Of a stretch of 64,000 bases of DNA, positions 9,609 to 17,389 are shown in pieces. The stretch lies in assembly GCF_022348085.1 (NCBI RefSeq), contig NZ_JAKRFN010000020.1, forward strand, positions 58,003 to 122,002. Reading direction: 5' to 3'. Made by a program: the position numbers and the translations under genes. Position 1 is the first letter of the stretch, and the number at the start of each line of letters is the position of its first letter. The DNA comes from Mycobacterium sp. PSTR-4-N. Lineage in GTDB: Bacteria > Actinomycetota > Actinomycetes > Mycobacteriales > Mycobacteriaceae. The notes below the pieces were generated by a model. The model was not told where the DNA came from. It did no database searches and saw nothing but the letters and a program-made list of their open reading frames with translations.

Positions 9609-11003
9609 TCACTTCTTGGGCGGGCGCAGCACCTTCATGGCAGCGTTCATCACCGGCGCCGGCACCCGGTCCTTCATCGCGAGCGCAGTGTTGGCCGCCT
9701 GCGTGCGCGCGGGTGTACCGCGCCCGAACATGCGGTTCAGCGGACCGCCGGTGGGTTCCAGGTCGACGTGCAGTGGTGGTCTGCCCTCAGCGGCCCCCAG
9801 CGCGTTGGAGATGACGATCCGCTGGATCTCGCTGGTGCCTTCGAAGATGGTGTAGAGCTTCGCGTCCCGGTACCACTTCTCCACGGGGTGGTCCTTGATG
9901 TAGCCCCAGCCGCCCATCGTCTGGATGGCCCGCTCGGTGGTCCGCACCGCCAATTCACTGGCGGCCAACTTCGACATCGAGCCCTCGCCGCGTTCGAACC
10001 GCACTCCCGTGGCCGCCATCCACGACGCCCGCCAGGTCAACAACCGGGCGGCGTCCAGCCCCGTGGCCAGATCTGCCAGCGGGAACGCGATGCCCTGGTT
10101 GTCGATGATGGGCCCGCCGAAGGCCTCGCGCCGCTTGGCGTATTCGGTGACGTATTCCAGTGCGGCCCGGGTGATTCCGAGCGCCTGGGCGGCGACCATC
10201 GGCCGCGTCTGCTCGAACGTCCCCAGCGTGGCGGAGCCCGAGTGCTTGCCGCCCTCGACGGCTTCGCGTGCTTTGGCCAGCTTGTGCTCGAGCTTCTCGT
10301 GTCCGCCGAGGAGGTTCTCCGCCGGCACTCGCACGCCGTTGAACTTCAGCTCGGCGGTGTGCGAAGCGCGGCAGCCGAGCTTGTCGAGCTTGCGGACCAT
10401 CTCCAAGCCCGGGGTGCCGCCCGGCACGATGAACAGCGCCTGACCTTTGTGGCCCAGCTCCTGGTCGACGACGGCATTCACGACATGCACATTGGCGATG
10501 CCGCCGTTGCCGATCCACATCTTGTGGCCGTCGATGATCCAGTCCGCATCCGGGCCGTCACCGTCGCGCCGGGCCGTCGTCCGCAGATTCCGGACATCAC
10601 TGCCGCCCTCTGGTTCGGAGATGGCCAGCGCGGCGAGCTTGATGTCACCGGGGGTGCCGAAGCACTCCGGCGCCCACTGGAGCATCTGCTCGGGTGAGGC
10701 GGCCTGTCCGATCGCCGACAGCGCCAGCGCGGGCATCACCACGGCCAGTCCGATGCCGGCGCAGCCCCAGAACAGTTCCTCCATGAACATCGGCAGGGAC
10801 AGACCGGTCGGGTCGCCGATGAGATCTCGGTAGAACAGCGGACTGTAGAAGCCCCTCTGCGCCGCCTCTTCGAGAACCGGCCATGGGAATTCCTGGCGCT
10901 GGTCGTACTCGGCGGCTACGGGTCGAACGACCTGCTCTGCGAATTCGTGTGTGCGCCTTGCCAAGTCGTGCTGGGCGACGGTCGGGGTGATGTCGAAGGT
11001 CAC
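9609..11003 (-). CDS. Acyl-CoA dehydrogenase
   Basis: An FAD-dependent dehydrogenase that introduces the alpha-beta double bond in acyl-CoA (beta-oxidation or a side pathway). The 464-residue protein shows the family plan: N-terminal helices, the mid beta-domain ISEPEGGSDVRNLRTTA ... GHKMWIGNGG, and the C-terminal helical domain with GWGYIKDHPVEKWYRDAKLYTIFEGTSEIQR. The catalytic base is likely the Glu of FEGTSEIQ. The C-terminus carries about 50 extra residues ending in LRPPKK. GTG 11003 is the only fitting start. It is a single gene, with an inverted repeat just upstream that may be its operator. The exact FadE class cannot be fixed by eye. Confidence 0.9.
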   Translation of the reverse strand: MTFDITPTVAQHDLARRTHEFAEQVVRPVAAEYDQRQEFPWPVLEEAAQRGFYSPLFYRDLIGDPTGLSLPMFMEELFWGCAGIGLAVVMPALALSAIGQAASPEQMLQWAPECFGTPGDIKLAALAISEPEGGSDVRNLRTTARRDGDGPDADWIIDGHKMWIGNGGIANVHVVNAVVDQELGHKGQALFIVPGGTPGLEMVRKLDKLGCRASHTAELKFNGVRVPAENLLGGHEKLEHKLAKAREAVEGGKHSGSATLGTFEQTRPMVAAQALGITRAALEYVTEYAKRREAFGGPIIDNQGIAFPLADLATGLDAARLLTWRASWMAATGVRFERGEGSMSKLAASELAVRTTERAIQTMGGWGYIKDHPVEKWYRDAKLYTIFEGTSEIQRIVISNALGAAEGRPPLHVDLEPTGGPLNRMFGRGTPARTQAANTALAMKDRVPAPVMNAAMKVLRPPKK

Positions 11004-11018
11004 GACGGCACCCCCGCG

Positions 11019-11036
11019 GACATCAGCACGGATGTC
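11019..11036. promoter_or_regulatory. Inverted repeat upstream of the acyl-CoA dehydrogenase
   Basis: GACATC-N6-GATGTC lies 16-33 nt upstream of the GTG start on the minus strand. Spacing and position fit an operator for a TetR- or GntR-type fatty-acid regulator, but no cognate regulator is adjacent. Confidence 0.3.
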
Positions 11037-11138
11037 ACCTCAGTTGTCGGCCGGCCGATCGATCCGAACATGCGCACCACCGCCTTTTCCCTGCGCCTCG
11101 GCTGACGGGGTACCCACGGTGACATCGAAATCCACCGG

Positions 11139-11450
11139 TCACGCGGACAACGCCTGCGGGGGGCCGCCGGCCTCGACGATGCGCCGTTGCGCCTCGCCGA
11201 CGGAGATGCGCAATCGACGGGACAGCACCTGGGCCCACGAACCGCCGCCGAGCTCCGCCGGCGTAGGCCCGCTCACCAGCCGACGGATGATGCGGCGTTG
11301 GAGGGCGACGACCGCCTTGTCCAGCTCCTCCAGCCGCACCATCAGCGCGCGCAGATCGGTGGGGCGGAGTTCGTGCAGCGGCAGGTCGGCCAGCGCACGG
11401 TAGGCGGTATCGAGGGCGTCGAGGGCGGTGAACACATCATTCGAACTCAT
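11139..11450 (-). pseudogene. Truncated DUF222 (13E12-family) N-terminal fragment
   Basis: The 103-residue product (VFTALDALDTAYRALADLPL, LRALMVRLEELDKAVVALQR, GGGSWAQVLSRRLRISVGEA) matches the N-terminal DUF222 domain of the large 13E12 repeat family. Full members are about 400-500 residues and end in an HNH nuclease domain. Here the frame stops right after the first domain and nothing HNH-like follows, so it is probably a remnant, although a free-standing small protein cannot be excluded. ATG 11450 lies inside a perfect LexA box (11441-11456), in keeping with the known damage induction of 13E12 genes in M. tuberculosis. It is divergent from the F420-type oxidoreductase gene. Confidence 0.6.
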
Positions 11451-11456
11451 GTTCGA
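11441..11456. promoter_or_regulatory. Perfect mycobacterial LexA/SOS box
   Basis: TCGAAC-TCAT-GTTCGA is an exact match to the mycobacterial SOS consensus TCGAAC-N4-GTTCGA. It overlaps the start codon of the DUF222 fragment and lies about 43 nt upstream of the divergent oxidoreductase start. LexA bound here would block translation-start-proximal transcription. Confidence 0.8.
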
Positions 11457-11498
11457 CACTCTATGGGGCACCACCGACACGTCGAATATCCTGCGGTG

Positions 11499-11954
11499 AT
11501 GGCCCGAAAGTATGCGACTGCCGACACCGTCGCCGCCGACGAACTGCACGACTTCATCCGACCGCGTCATCGGATGGTGCTCACCACGTTCCGTGCCGAC
11601 GGGTCGCTGCAGACGTCGCCGGTGACCGGCGGTCTCGACGAGCAGGGCCGCATCGTGGTGGCCAGCTATCCGCAGCGGGCCAAGGCGGCCAACATCCGCC
11701 GGGATCCGCGCGCCAGCGTTCTGGTGCTCAGCGATGAGTTCAACGGTCCTTACGTGCAGGTCGACGGCTCGGCCGAGGTGATCTCACTGCCGGCGGCGGT
11801 CGAGCCTCTGGTGGAGTACTTCCGCGCGGTGGCCGGTGAACACCCCGACTGGGACGAGTACCGGCAGGCGATGGTGGACCAAGGAAAGTGCCTGATCAGG
11901 GTCACGCCGCAACGGTGGGGTCCGGTCGCCACCGGCGGCTTCCCGCCGTCGTGA
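11499..11954 (+). CDS. PPOX-class F420-dependent oxidoreductase
   Basis: A 151-residue split beta-barrel flavin/deazaflavin-binding protein. Motifs: LHDFIRPRHRMVLTTFRADGSLQTSPVTGGLDEQGRIVVAS, then KAANIRRDPRASVLVLSDEFNGPYVQVDGSAEV, and the C-terminal CLIRVTPQRWGP. These fit the small PPOX/FDOR-B enzymes of mycobacteria that use F420H2 (or another flavin) to reduce quinones, biliverdin-like or other substrates. ATG 11499 was chosen as the start of the homologous region; the frame is open further upstream, but that part is shadow. It sits divergent from the SOS-box fragment and may share its promoter region. The substrate is unknown. Confidence 0.85.
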   Translation: MARKYATADTVAADELHDFIRPRHRMVLTTFRADGSLQTSPVTGGLDEQGRIVVASYPQRAKAANIRRDPRASVLVLSDEFNGPYVQVDGSAEVISLPAAVEPLVEYFRAVAGEHPDWDEYRQAMVDQGKCLIRVTPQRWGPVATGGFPPS

Positions 11955-11999
11955 CCGAGAGGGTCGGGCAGGACGGCCGGCACCGATTGTGGTAGTCAG

Positions 12000-12058
12000 A
12001 GCTAGCAGACGCGTTGCATCAGCTAGCACGTCAAACTATAGTCTGGACACATGTCCAG
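12000..12058 (+). promoter_or_regulatory. Promoter and operator of the glycosyltransferase operon
   Basis: A -35-like TTGCAT (12014-12019) is separated by 17 bp from a -10-like TATAGT (12037-12042). Directly after the -10, over the expected start point, lies the perfect palindrome CTGGACA-CA-TGTCCAG (12043-12058). The -35 is flanked by direct repeats of AGCTAGCA at 12000-12007 and 12021-12028 (21 bp apart, two helical turns). The palindrome core GGACA-N2-TGTCC recurs at the tetR start (15873-15886). The leader to the first gene is about 100 nt. Confidence 0.7.
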
Positions 12059-12160
12059 GAGGGGTTCGGATTCCTTGCGCCACATGATTCGGCCAGCTCG
12101 CAGCGGTTCCTCGCGCTGGACTCGCACCCATCTTCCTACTCCGGCATAGGTGAGCTGACG

Positions 12161-13396
12161 ATGCGTATCGCCTTGCTGTCCTATCGGAGCAAGACACACT
12201 GTGGCGGGCAGGGCGTCTACGTGCGCCACCTCAGCCGCGGATTGGTCGAACTCGGCCACCACGTCGAGCTCTTCTCCGGACAGCCCTATCCCGAGGGGCT
12301 CGATCCGCGCGTGCGCCTGACCAAGGTGCCCAGTCTCGACCTCTACCGCGAGCCGGATCCCTTCCGCGTGCCGCGGCCCAGCGAGATCCGGACCAGCATC
12401 GACCTCGAGGAACTGCTGACCACCTGGACGGCGGGGTTCCCGGAGCCGAAGACGTTCAGCAAGCGGGTGGCCCGGCTGCTCGCCGATCGGCTCGACGATT
12501 TCGACGTCGTCCACGACAACCAGTGTCTGGGTACCGGGCTGCTCGACATCGCCGCCTCGGGAATGCCCGTCGTTGCCACCGTCCATCACCCGATCACGCG
12601 CGACCGTGTCGTCGAGGTGGCAGCGGCGCCGTGGTGGCGCAAGCCGCTCGTACGTCGCTGGTACGCCTTCGCCGAGATGCAGAAGGCGGTCGCGCGCCGG
12701 ATCCCCGAACTCGTCACCGTCTCCTCGACGTCGGCGACCGACATCGCCGAGGACTTCGCGGTCGACCCGCGCCAGTTGCACGTCGTACCCCTCGGAGTGG
12801 ACACCGAGCTCTTCGGTCCGGCAGAACATCGGGTCCGCAACCGGATCATCGCGATCGCCAGCGCCGACGTGCCCCTCAAAGGCGTGAGCCATCTCCTGCA
12901 CGCGATCGCCCGACTGCGCGTGGAACGGGACCTGGAATTGCAACTGGTCGCCAAGCTCGAACCCAACGGGCCCACGGAGAAGCTCATCGCCGAATTGGGC
13001 ATTTCCGACATCGTGCACAGCTCCAGCGGGCTGTCCGACACGGAACTGGCCGACCTGCTGGCCTCAGCCGAGGTCGCGTGCATTCCCTCACTCTACGAAG
13101 GGTTTTCGCTGCCGGCCGTGGAGGCGATGGCCAGCGGCACCCCGATCGTCGCCAGCCGGGCGGGGGCGTTACCCGAGGTCGTCGGCGCCGACGGTGACTG
13201 TGCACGATTGGTGACTCCGGCCAATGTCGACGAGTTGACCGCCGTGCTGGGTGAGCTGCTCGACTCGCCACTGGAATTGCGCAGGCTCGGTGCCAACGGA
13301 CGGCGCCGCGCACTCGATGTGTTCAGCTGGGAATCCGTTGCCGCACAGACGGTGGCGGTGTACCAACAAGCTCGGGAAAGGGTCGCTGCATGCTGA
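12161..13396 (+). CDS. Glycosyltransferase family 4
   Basis: A 411-residue GT-B fold transferase. The N-terminal domain starts MRIALLSYRSKTHCGGQGVY with HLSRGLVELGHHVELFSGQP, typical of GT4 acceptor domains. The C-terminal donor domain carries PLGVDTELFGP and the GT4 motif LYEGFSLPAVEAMASGTPIV, which includes the nucleotide-sugar-binding Glu residues. ATG 12161 gives the expected N-terminus; the open frame further upstream overlaps the promoter. It is the first gene of an operon: its end overlaps the methyltransferase gene by 7 nt, and that gene overlaps the toroid gene by 1 nt. The sugar and acceptor are unknown. The cluster context suggests that a glycolipid, glycosylated isoprenoid or other small molecule is built and methylated. 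Confidence 0.85.
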   Translation: MRIALLSYRSKTHCGGQGVYVRHLSRGLVELGHHVELFSGQPYPEGLDPRVRLTKVPSLDLYREPDPFRVPRPSEIRTSIDLEELLTTWTAGFPEPKTFSKRVARLLADRLDDFDVVHDNQCLGTGLLDIAASGMPVVATVHHPITRDRVVEVAAAPWWRKPLVRRWYAFAEMQKAVARRIPELVTVSSTSATDIAEDFAVDPRQLHVVPLGVDTELFGPAEHRVRNRIIAIASADVPLKGVSHLLHAIARLRVERDLELQLVAKLEPNGPTEKLIAELGISDIVHSSSGLSDTELADLLASAEVACIPSLYEGFSLPAVEAMASGTPIVASRAGALPEVVGADGDCARLVTPANVDELTAVLGELLDSPLELRRLGANGRRRALDVFSWESVAAQTVAVYQQARERVAAC

Positions 13397-14103
13397 CCGT
13401 GGACTTCGACCGCCTCGGTGTCGGTGCGGGAACCAAGGTGATCGACGTCGGCTGCGGAGCCGGCCGGCACACGTTCGAGGCGTTCCGGCGCGGCGCCGAC
13501 GTCATCGGATTCGACCAGAACGCCGCCGACCTGAACGACGTCGACGCGATCCTGCAGGCTATGAAGGAGCAGGGGGAGGCGCCTTCATCGGCCAGAGGTG
13601 AGGTCGTCAAGGGTGACGCTCTGGATCTCCCGTACCCTGCCGCCACATTCGACTGCGTGATCGCCTCGGAAATCCTCGAACACGTCCCCGAGGACGACCG
13701 TGCCATCGCAGAACTGGTGCGCGTCCTCAAACCCGGTGGAGCACTGGCGATCACGGTTCCGCGCTGGCTGCCCGAGCGCATCTGCTGGGCGCTGTCGGAC
13801 TCCTACCACGCCAACGAGGGCGGCCACATCCGCATCTACCGGGCCCATGAACTGCGCGACAAGGTGCTCGGTCACGGACTGACGTTGACGCACACCCACC
13901 ACGCGCACGCGCTGCACTCGCCGTACTGGTGGCTCAAATGCGCCGTCGGAACGGAACGGGACGGCCATCCCGCCGTCGGCGCATACCACAAGATGCTGGT
14001 GTGGGACATGATGAGTCGCCCCTGGTTGACCCGAACCGCCGAGGCGGTTCTCAACCCGGTCATCGGTAAGAGCGTCGCCCTCTACTTCACCAAGCCGAGC
14101 TGA
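13390..14103 (+). CDS. Class I SAM-dependent methyltransferase
   Basis: A 237-residue Rossmann methyltransferase. Motif I is IDVGCGAGRHTFEAFRRGADVIGFD (about residues 18-42). The post-I acidic and IV regions are LDLPYPAATFDCVIASEILEHVPEDDRAIAELVRVLKPGGALAITVPRW, the UbiE/Methyltransf_11 pattern. The C-terminal part contains a His-rich stretch (THTHHAHALHSPYWWLKC) unlike general methyltransferases. ATG 13390 overlaps the glycosyltransferase end by 7 nt, so it is translationally coupled. It probably methylates the product of the glycosyltransferase or toroid enzyme. The substrate is not visible from sequence. Confidence 0.85.
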   Translation: MLTVDFDRLGVGAGTKVIDVGCGAGRHTFEAFRRGADVIGFDQNAADLNDVDAILQAMKEQGEAPSSARGEVVKGDALDLPYPAATFDCVIASEILEHVPEDDRAIAELVRVLKPGGALAITVPRWLPERICWALSDSYHANEGGHIRIYRAHELRDKVLGHGLTLTHTHHAHALHSPYWWLKCAVGTERDGHPAVGAYHKMLVWDMMSRPWLTRTAEAVLNPVIGKSVALYFTKPS

Positions 14104-15167
14104 TGGCCGACGTCCCCCACGTGGCAGGCGTCTTCACGCCCGAACAGTGCCTGCAGACCGCGGAATCCATTGCCGCGACGCAGGAGTCCTCGGGCGCGAT
14201 TCCCTGGTCGGTGGGTGGACACACGGACCCGTGGGATCACATCGAGAACGCGATGGCGCTGACCGCAGCCGGCCTGCTGGACAACGCGCGAGCGGCTTTC
14301 GAGTGGTCGCGGGTCATGCAGCGGGCCGACGGCAGCTGGCCGATCCAGCTTCGTGCCGGCGTCGTCGAGGATCCCCACAGCGACAGCAACTTCTGTGCCT
14401 ACATCGCGACCGGATTGTGGCACCACGTGCTCGTGACCGGCGACCGTGGTTTCGCCGAATCGATGTGGCCGGTGGTCACCAAAGCCATCGACTTCGTCCT
14501 GAGCCTGCAAAAGAGTACCGGCGAGATCGCTTGGGCGGCAGGTCCTTCCGGCCGTGCCGAGGAAGCTCTGCTGACGGGGTGCTCGAGCATCCACCACAGC
14601 ATCCGATGTGCGCTGGCGCTGGCCGACTATCTGGGCGAGCCGCAACCGGAGTGGGAGGTCGCGGTGGGGCGTCTCGGGCACGCCATCGCCGAGCACCCCG
14701 AGGGATTCACCGTCAAGGACCGCTGGTCGATGGAGTGGTACTACCCGGTGCTGGGCGGCGCCGTCCGAGGCCCGCGCGCGCAGGAGCGCATCGACGCCCG
14801 CTGGCACGACTTCGTCGTCCCCGGTCTGGGCATCCGCTGCGTGGACGACCGGCCCTGGGTCACCGGTGCCGAAACGTGTGAGCTGGTGCTGGCACTCGAG
14901 GCGATGGGTGACCGCAGCAGGGCCCATGAACAGTTCACGGCGATGCATCATCTACGCGAAGAGGACGGCTCCTACTGGACCGGTCTGGTGTACGCCGACG
15001 GAAAGCGCTGGCCCGTGGAGCGCACCACCTGGACGGGGGCGGCGGTGATCCTGGCTGCCGACGCGTTGTCCTCGGCGACTCCGGGCAGCGGCATCTTCCG
15101 CGGCACCGATCTGCCGCGGGGCCTGGAGGGCGAGTACGACTGCGAGTGCGCGATCAGCGAGCGCTAG
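14103..15167 (+). CDS. Prenyltransferase/squalene-cyclase-like alpha-alpha toroid protein
   Basis: A 354-residue protein with repeated helix pairs and internal QW-like patterns: NAMALTAAGLLDNARAAFEWSRVMQRADGSWPI, ATGLWHHVLVTGDRGFAESMWPVV, KAIDFVLSLQKSTGEIAW, HSIRCALALADYLG, LREEDGSYWTGLVYADGKRWPVERTTWTGAAVIL. This is the alpha/alpha-barrel layout seen in terpene cyclases, prenyltransferases and also glycoside hydrolases. No DXDD motif of class II cyclases is evident, so a cyclase function is not proven and a sugar-binding or hydrolase role is possible. ATG 14103 shares one base with the preceding stop (TGATG). It converges on the second methyltransferase, and the two stop codons overlap in a palindromic CTAG. 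Confidence 0.75.
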   Translation: MADVPHVAGVFTPEQCLQTAESIAATQESSGAIPWSVGGHTDPWDHIENAMALTAAGLLDNARAAFEWSRVMQRADGSWPIQLRAGVVEDPHSDSNFCAYIATGLWHHVLVTGDRGFAESMWPVVTKAIDFVLSLQKSTGEIAWAAGPSGRAEEALLTGCSSIHHSIRCALALADYLGEPQPEWEVAVGRLGHAIAEHPEGFTVKDRWSMEWYYPVLGGAVRGPRAQERIDARWHDFVVPGLGIRCVDDRPWVTGAETCELVLALEAMGDRSRAHEQFTAMHHLREEDGSYWTGLVYADGKRWPVERTTWTGAAVILAADALSSATPGSGIFRGTDLPRGLEGEYDCECAISER

Positions 15168-15826
15168 CGTCCGCCGAGCGTCCCGGCCCCGCCGGTGACC
15201 CTCTCCAACACCCTCATCGAACCCGTCGCAGCGACCTCGCGGAAGTCGCCGCAGTCCAAAGCGCGCCGATAGATGTGGAACGGCGCTTGACCGCCGTCGG
15301 CCGGATCGGGGAACACATCGTGGATCACCAGCGCACCGCCCTTCTCCACCCACTGGGCCCAGCCGTCGAAGTCGCGTTGCGCGGCCTCCTCGGTGTGGCC
15401 GCCGTCGATGAACAACAGCCGCAACGGTGTTCGCCACCCGCGCGCCACGACATAGGAGCGGCCGACCACCGCGACGACGTGCTCGTCCAAGCCGGCCGCG
15501 TCGAGTGTGTGACGCAGGGTCGGCAAGGTGTCGAACAGGCCGGTGACGGGGTCGACCAGCGACGAGTCGTGGTACTCCCAGCCCGCCTGGTGCTCCTCGG
15601 AGCCGTGGTGATGGTCGACGGTGAACACCAGACCCCCCGTCTGCTGCGCGGCCGCACCCAGCATCACGGTGGACTTACCGCAGTAGGTGCCGATCTCGAC
15701 GGCCACCCCGTCGCCCAGGTAGCGCAGCGCGGTGTCGTAGAGCGCTCGGCCCTCGTCGGCGGGCATGAATCCCGTGACCCGCTGCGCGAGCTCGAACAGT
15801 GTTGCGGCGGCGGGCGGCATCGTCAT
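15164..15826 (-). CDS. Class I SAM-dependent methyltransferase (Methyltransf_24 type)
   Basis: A 220-residue protein with VAVEIGTYCGKSTVMLGAAA (motif I), VFTVDHHHGSEEHQAGW (the acidic residue plus a His cluster that may bind metal) and LLFIDGGHTEEAAQRDFDGWAQWVEKGGALVIHDVFPD. These are features of the metal-dependent O-methyltransferase or cephalosporin-hydroxylase-like group. ATG 15826 or 15820 is the likely start; a TTG lies at 15835. Its gene is convergent with the toroid gene and divergent from tetR. The shared palindrome at 15873-15886 lies about 50 nt upstream, so it is probably in the same regulon as the glycosyltransferase operon. Confidence 0.8.
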   Translation of the reverse strand: MTMPPAAATLFELAQRVTGFMPADEGRALYDTALRYLGDGVAVEIGTYCGKSTVMLGAAAQQTGGLVFTVDHHHGSEEHQAGWEYHDSSLVDPVTGLFDTLPTLRHTLDAAGLDEHVVAVVGRSYVVARGWRTPLRLLFIDGGHTEEAAQRDFDGWAQWVEKGGALVIHDVFPDPADGGQAPFHIYRRALDCGDFREVAATGSMRVLERVTGGAGTLGGR

Positions 15827-15872
15827 GGCCTTCAACCTACCGTTGCTGGCATCAGTGGGTTGTAGTAGCGTC

Positions 15873-15886
15873 CGGACATGTGTCCG
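15873..15886. promoter_or_regulatory. TetR operator, second copy of GGACA-N2-TGTCC
   Basis: CGGACA-TG-TGTCCG is a perfect palindrome that overlaps the tetR GTG start (15880) and lies about 50 nt from the divergent methyltransferase start. The 12-bp core equals, on the opposite strand, the core of the palindrome at 12043-12058. This indicates one regulator for both promoters, and the adjacent TetR is the obvious candidate. Confidence 0.7.
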
Positions 15887-16449
15887 ATCCGGCCCGCGAG
15901 TCGACTCGACGGCGCCTGACGGCCAAGCAGGTCGAAACCGTGGAGCGGCTCGGGCAGGCCGCGGTCACCGTCCTCGGCCGTGAGGGGTTCGCCGGTCTGA
16001 CGGTGCGGCGAGTCGCCGCTGAAGCCGGCGTCGGCGCGGCGACCGCATACACGTACTTCTCGTCGAAAGAGCATCTGGTGGCCGAGGTCTTCTGGCGCCG
16101 CCTCGCCGGATCTCCCTGTGTACCGCACCAATCCGAGGATCCGGCCGTACGGGTCATCGAGGTGTTGGGTCACATCTCCCAGCCGGTGGCCGACGAGCCG
16201 GAGTTCGCCGGCGCGGTGACAGCAGCGCTGCTCGGACGTGACCCCGATGTCGAGGTGCTGCGCCTGCGTATCGGTCGCGACATCAGGGACCGACTGTCGC
16301 AGGCCGTCGGCGCCGACGCCGACCCCGGTGTCGTCGACACGCTCGAACTGCTGTATTCCGGGGCGCTGGTGAGAGCGGGCATGGGATACGCCTCCTATGA
16401 GGAGATCGCTCGGAGACTGGCGACCGCGGCACGCCTTCTACTGGGTTAG
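15880..16449 (+). CDS. TetR-family repressor of the glycosyltransferase cluster (predicted)
   Basis: A 189-residue regulator. The N-terminal helix-turn-helix is clear: RLGQAAVTVLGREGFAGLTVRRVAAEAGVGAATAYTYFSSKEHLVAEVFWRRL (about residues 17-70). The rest is a helical ligand-binding domain with no recognisable ligand motif. GTG 15880 lies inside the palindrome 15873-15886, so binding would block its own start, which is classic autoregulation. The same core palindrome at the 12043-12058 promoter implies control of the glycosyltransferase operon as well. Its stop overlaps the end of the convergent small gene at 16446. Confidence 0.88.
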   Translation: MSDPARESTRRRLTAKQVETVERLGQAAVTVLGREGFAGLTVRRVAAEAGVGAATAYTYFSSKEHLVAEVFWRRLAGSPCVPHQSEDPAVRVIEVLGHISQPVADEPEFAGAVTAALLGRDPDVEVLRLRIGRDIRDRLSQAVGADADPGVVDTLELLYSGALVRAGMGYASYEEIARRLATAARLLLG

Positions 16450-16685
16450 CCCCGGTCGGCGCGCTCGACCAGTGCGGCGCACATCGCGCGCACAGAAGCC
16501 ACCTCGGTCTGCCGCAGCTTGATCAGCCGACGAATGTTGCGTCCCCGCTCCGACTTCCGGGCTGCAGGCGGCAACTTCCGCAGTTCGGTGCAACGCTCGA
16601 CGATCTCGGTTTCGAGCTCCTGCCAGCGCGTGGTGAGCATGGTCAGGTAGTAGGCCGCCTGAGCGTCGGCCGGTGGGGGTCTCAC
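16446..16685 (-). CDS. Small hypothetical helical protein
   Basis: A protein of 79 residues from GTG 16685, which shares its G with the upstream lipoprotein stop (TAGTG), so it is probably coupled; ATG 16640 would give 64 residues. The sequence is strongly helical and charged (LTTRWQELETEIVERCTELR, RGRNIRRLIKLRQTEVASV), like a short coiled coil. No signal peptide or membrane segment is seen. It is the third gene of a run with the two exported proteins upstream. The function is unknown. Confidence 0.6.
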   Translation of the reverse strand: MRPPPADAQAAYYLTMLTTRWQELETEIVERCTELRKLPPAARKSERGRNIRRLIKLRQTEVASVRAMCAALVERADRG

Positions 16686-17389
16686 TACCCGGTGGTGGGG
16701 ACATGGGAGGCGATCAGATCGGCGATCTGGCTTGCTTGACGCACCTCGACGGTGTTCGGAACGCAAGCCAGCACGTCGATGACCACGTTGGCACGTGCGG
16801 AGATCACATGCTCGCACGACGATGTGCTGGCGCCGGCCGACCGGCTGATGGTCATGCGGAGACGATCGGTGCCGGTATCGAGATCACCGCTGCGCCAACG
16901 GGGGAGGCGCTGATCGTTCAGCGTGATGTTGACCGTGTGGTTGGTGCACTTGGACCAGCGGTCGGCAGACCGGGTGACGAAATCGCGCGCGGTATCGGCG
17001 CTCGGATAGGACACCACCGACTGGACCACGGAGGACCGCCACTGATCGTTGCCCGGAGCGCGAAGCAACTGGCGTCGCACGGAATCCCACGTCCCGTCGT
17101 CGGACGTGCCGTAGATCGCGGATTCCCCCGGATGCCAGACACCCAGGCAGTTCACGTTCGGGAGCAGGTTGCGGTTGTCGTCCATGGCGGTGTCGACCGG
17201 CTGGGCGATCAACGGAGCACCGTTCATCATCGACTGCACGTCGTTGGTGCTCAACAGAAGATCGCTCAATGCCGAATCAGGCACGACTACAGGAGGATTC
17301 GCTGCCGGTTGAGCATGACTGCACCCCGCTGCAAGCGTCGCCACCGCAGCGATGCCCAGAGCCGCCCAGCGTCGTCGCCGTCGTCTCAT
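16685..17389 (-). CDS. Lipoprotein with PknH-like extracellular sensor domain
   Basis: A 234-residue lipoprotein. The basic N-terminus MRRRRRRW and a hydrophobic core end in the lipobox LAAGC (Cys about 23). The mature part (DLLLSTNDVQSMMNGAPLI, NCLGVWHPGESAIYG, VVQSVVSYPSADTARDFVTR, WSKCTNHTVNI, SCEHVISARANVVIDVLAC) matches the PknH C-terminal extracytoplasmic fold, including the spaced Cys residues that form its disulfides. Mycobacteria have many free-standing copies of this domain as lipoproteins. The ligand is unknown. Its ATG overlaps the upstream stop (ATGA, 17386-17389). Confidence 0.8.
   Translation of the reverse strand: MRRRRRRWAALGIAAVATLAAGCSHAQPAANPPVVVPDSALSDLLLSTNDVQSMMNGAPLIAQPVDTAMDDNRNLLPNVNCLGVWHPGESAIYGTSDDGTWDSVRRQLLRAPGNDQWRSSVVQSVVSYPSADTARDFVTRSADRWSKCTNHTVNITLNDQRLPRWRSGDLDTGTDRLRMTISRSAGASTSSCEHVISARANVVIDVLACVPNTVEVRQASQIADLIASHVPTTG

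Noticed and set aside
14103..15167. Calling the toroid protein a squalene-hopene cyclase
   Set aside because: No DXDD motif and only about half the usual cyclase length; only the fold-level similarity is supported.
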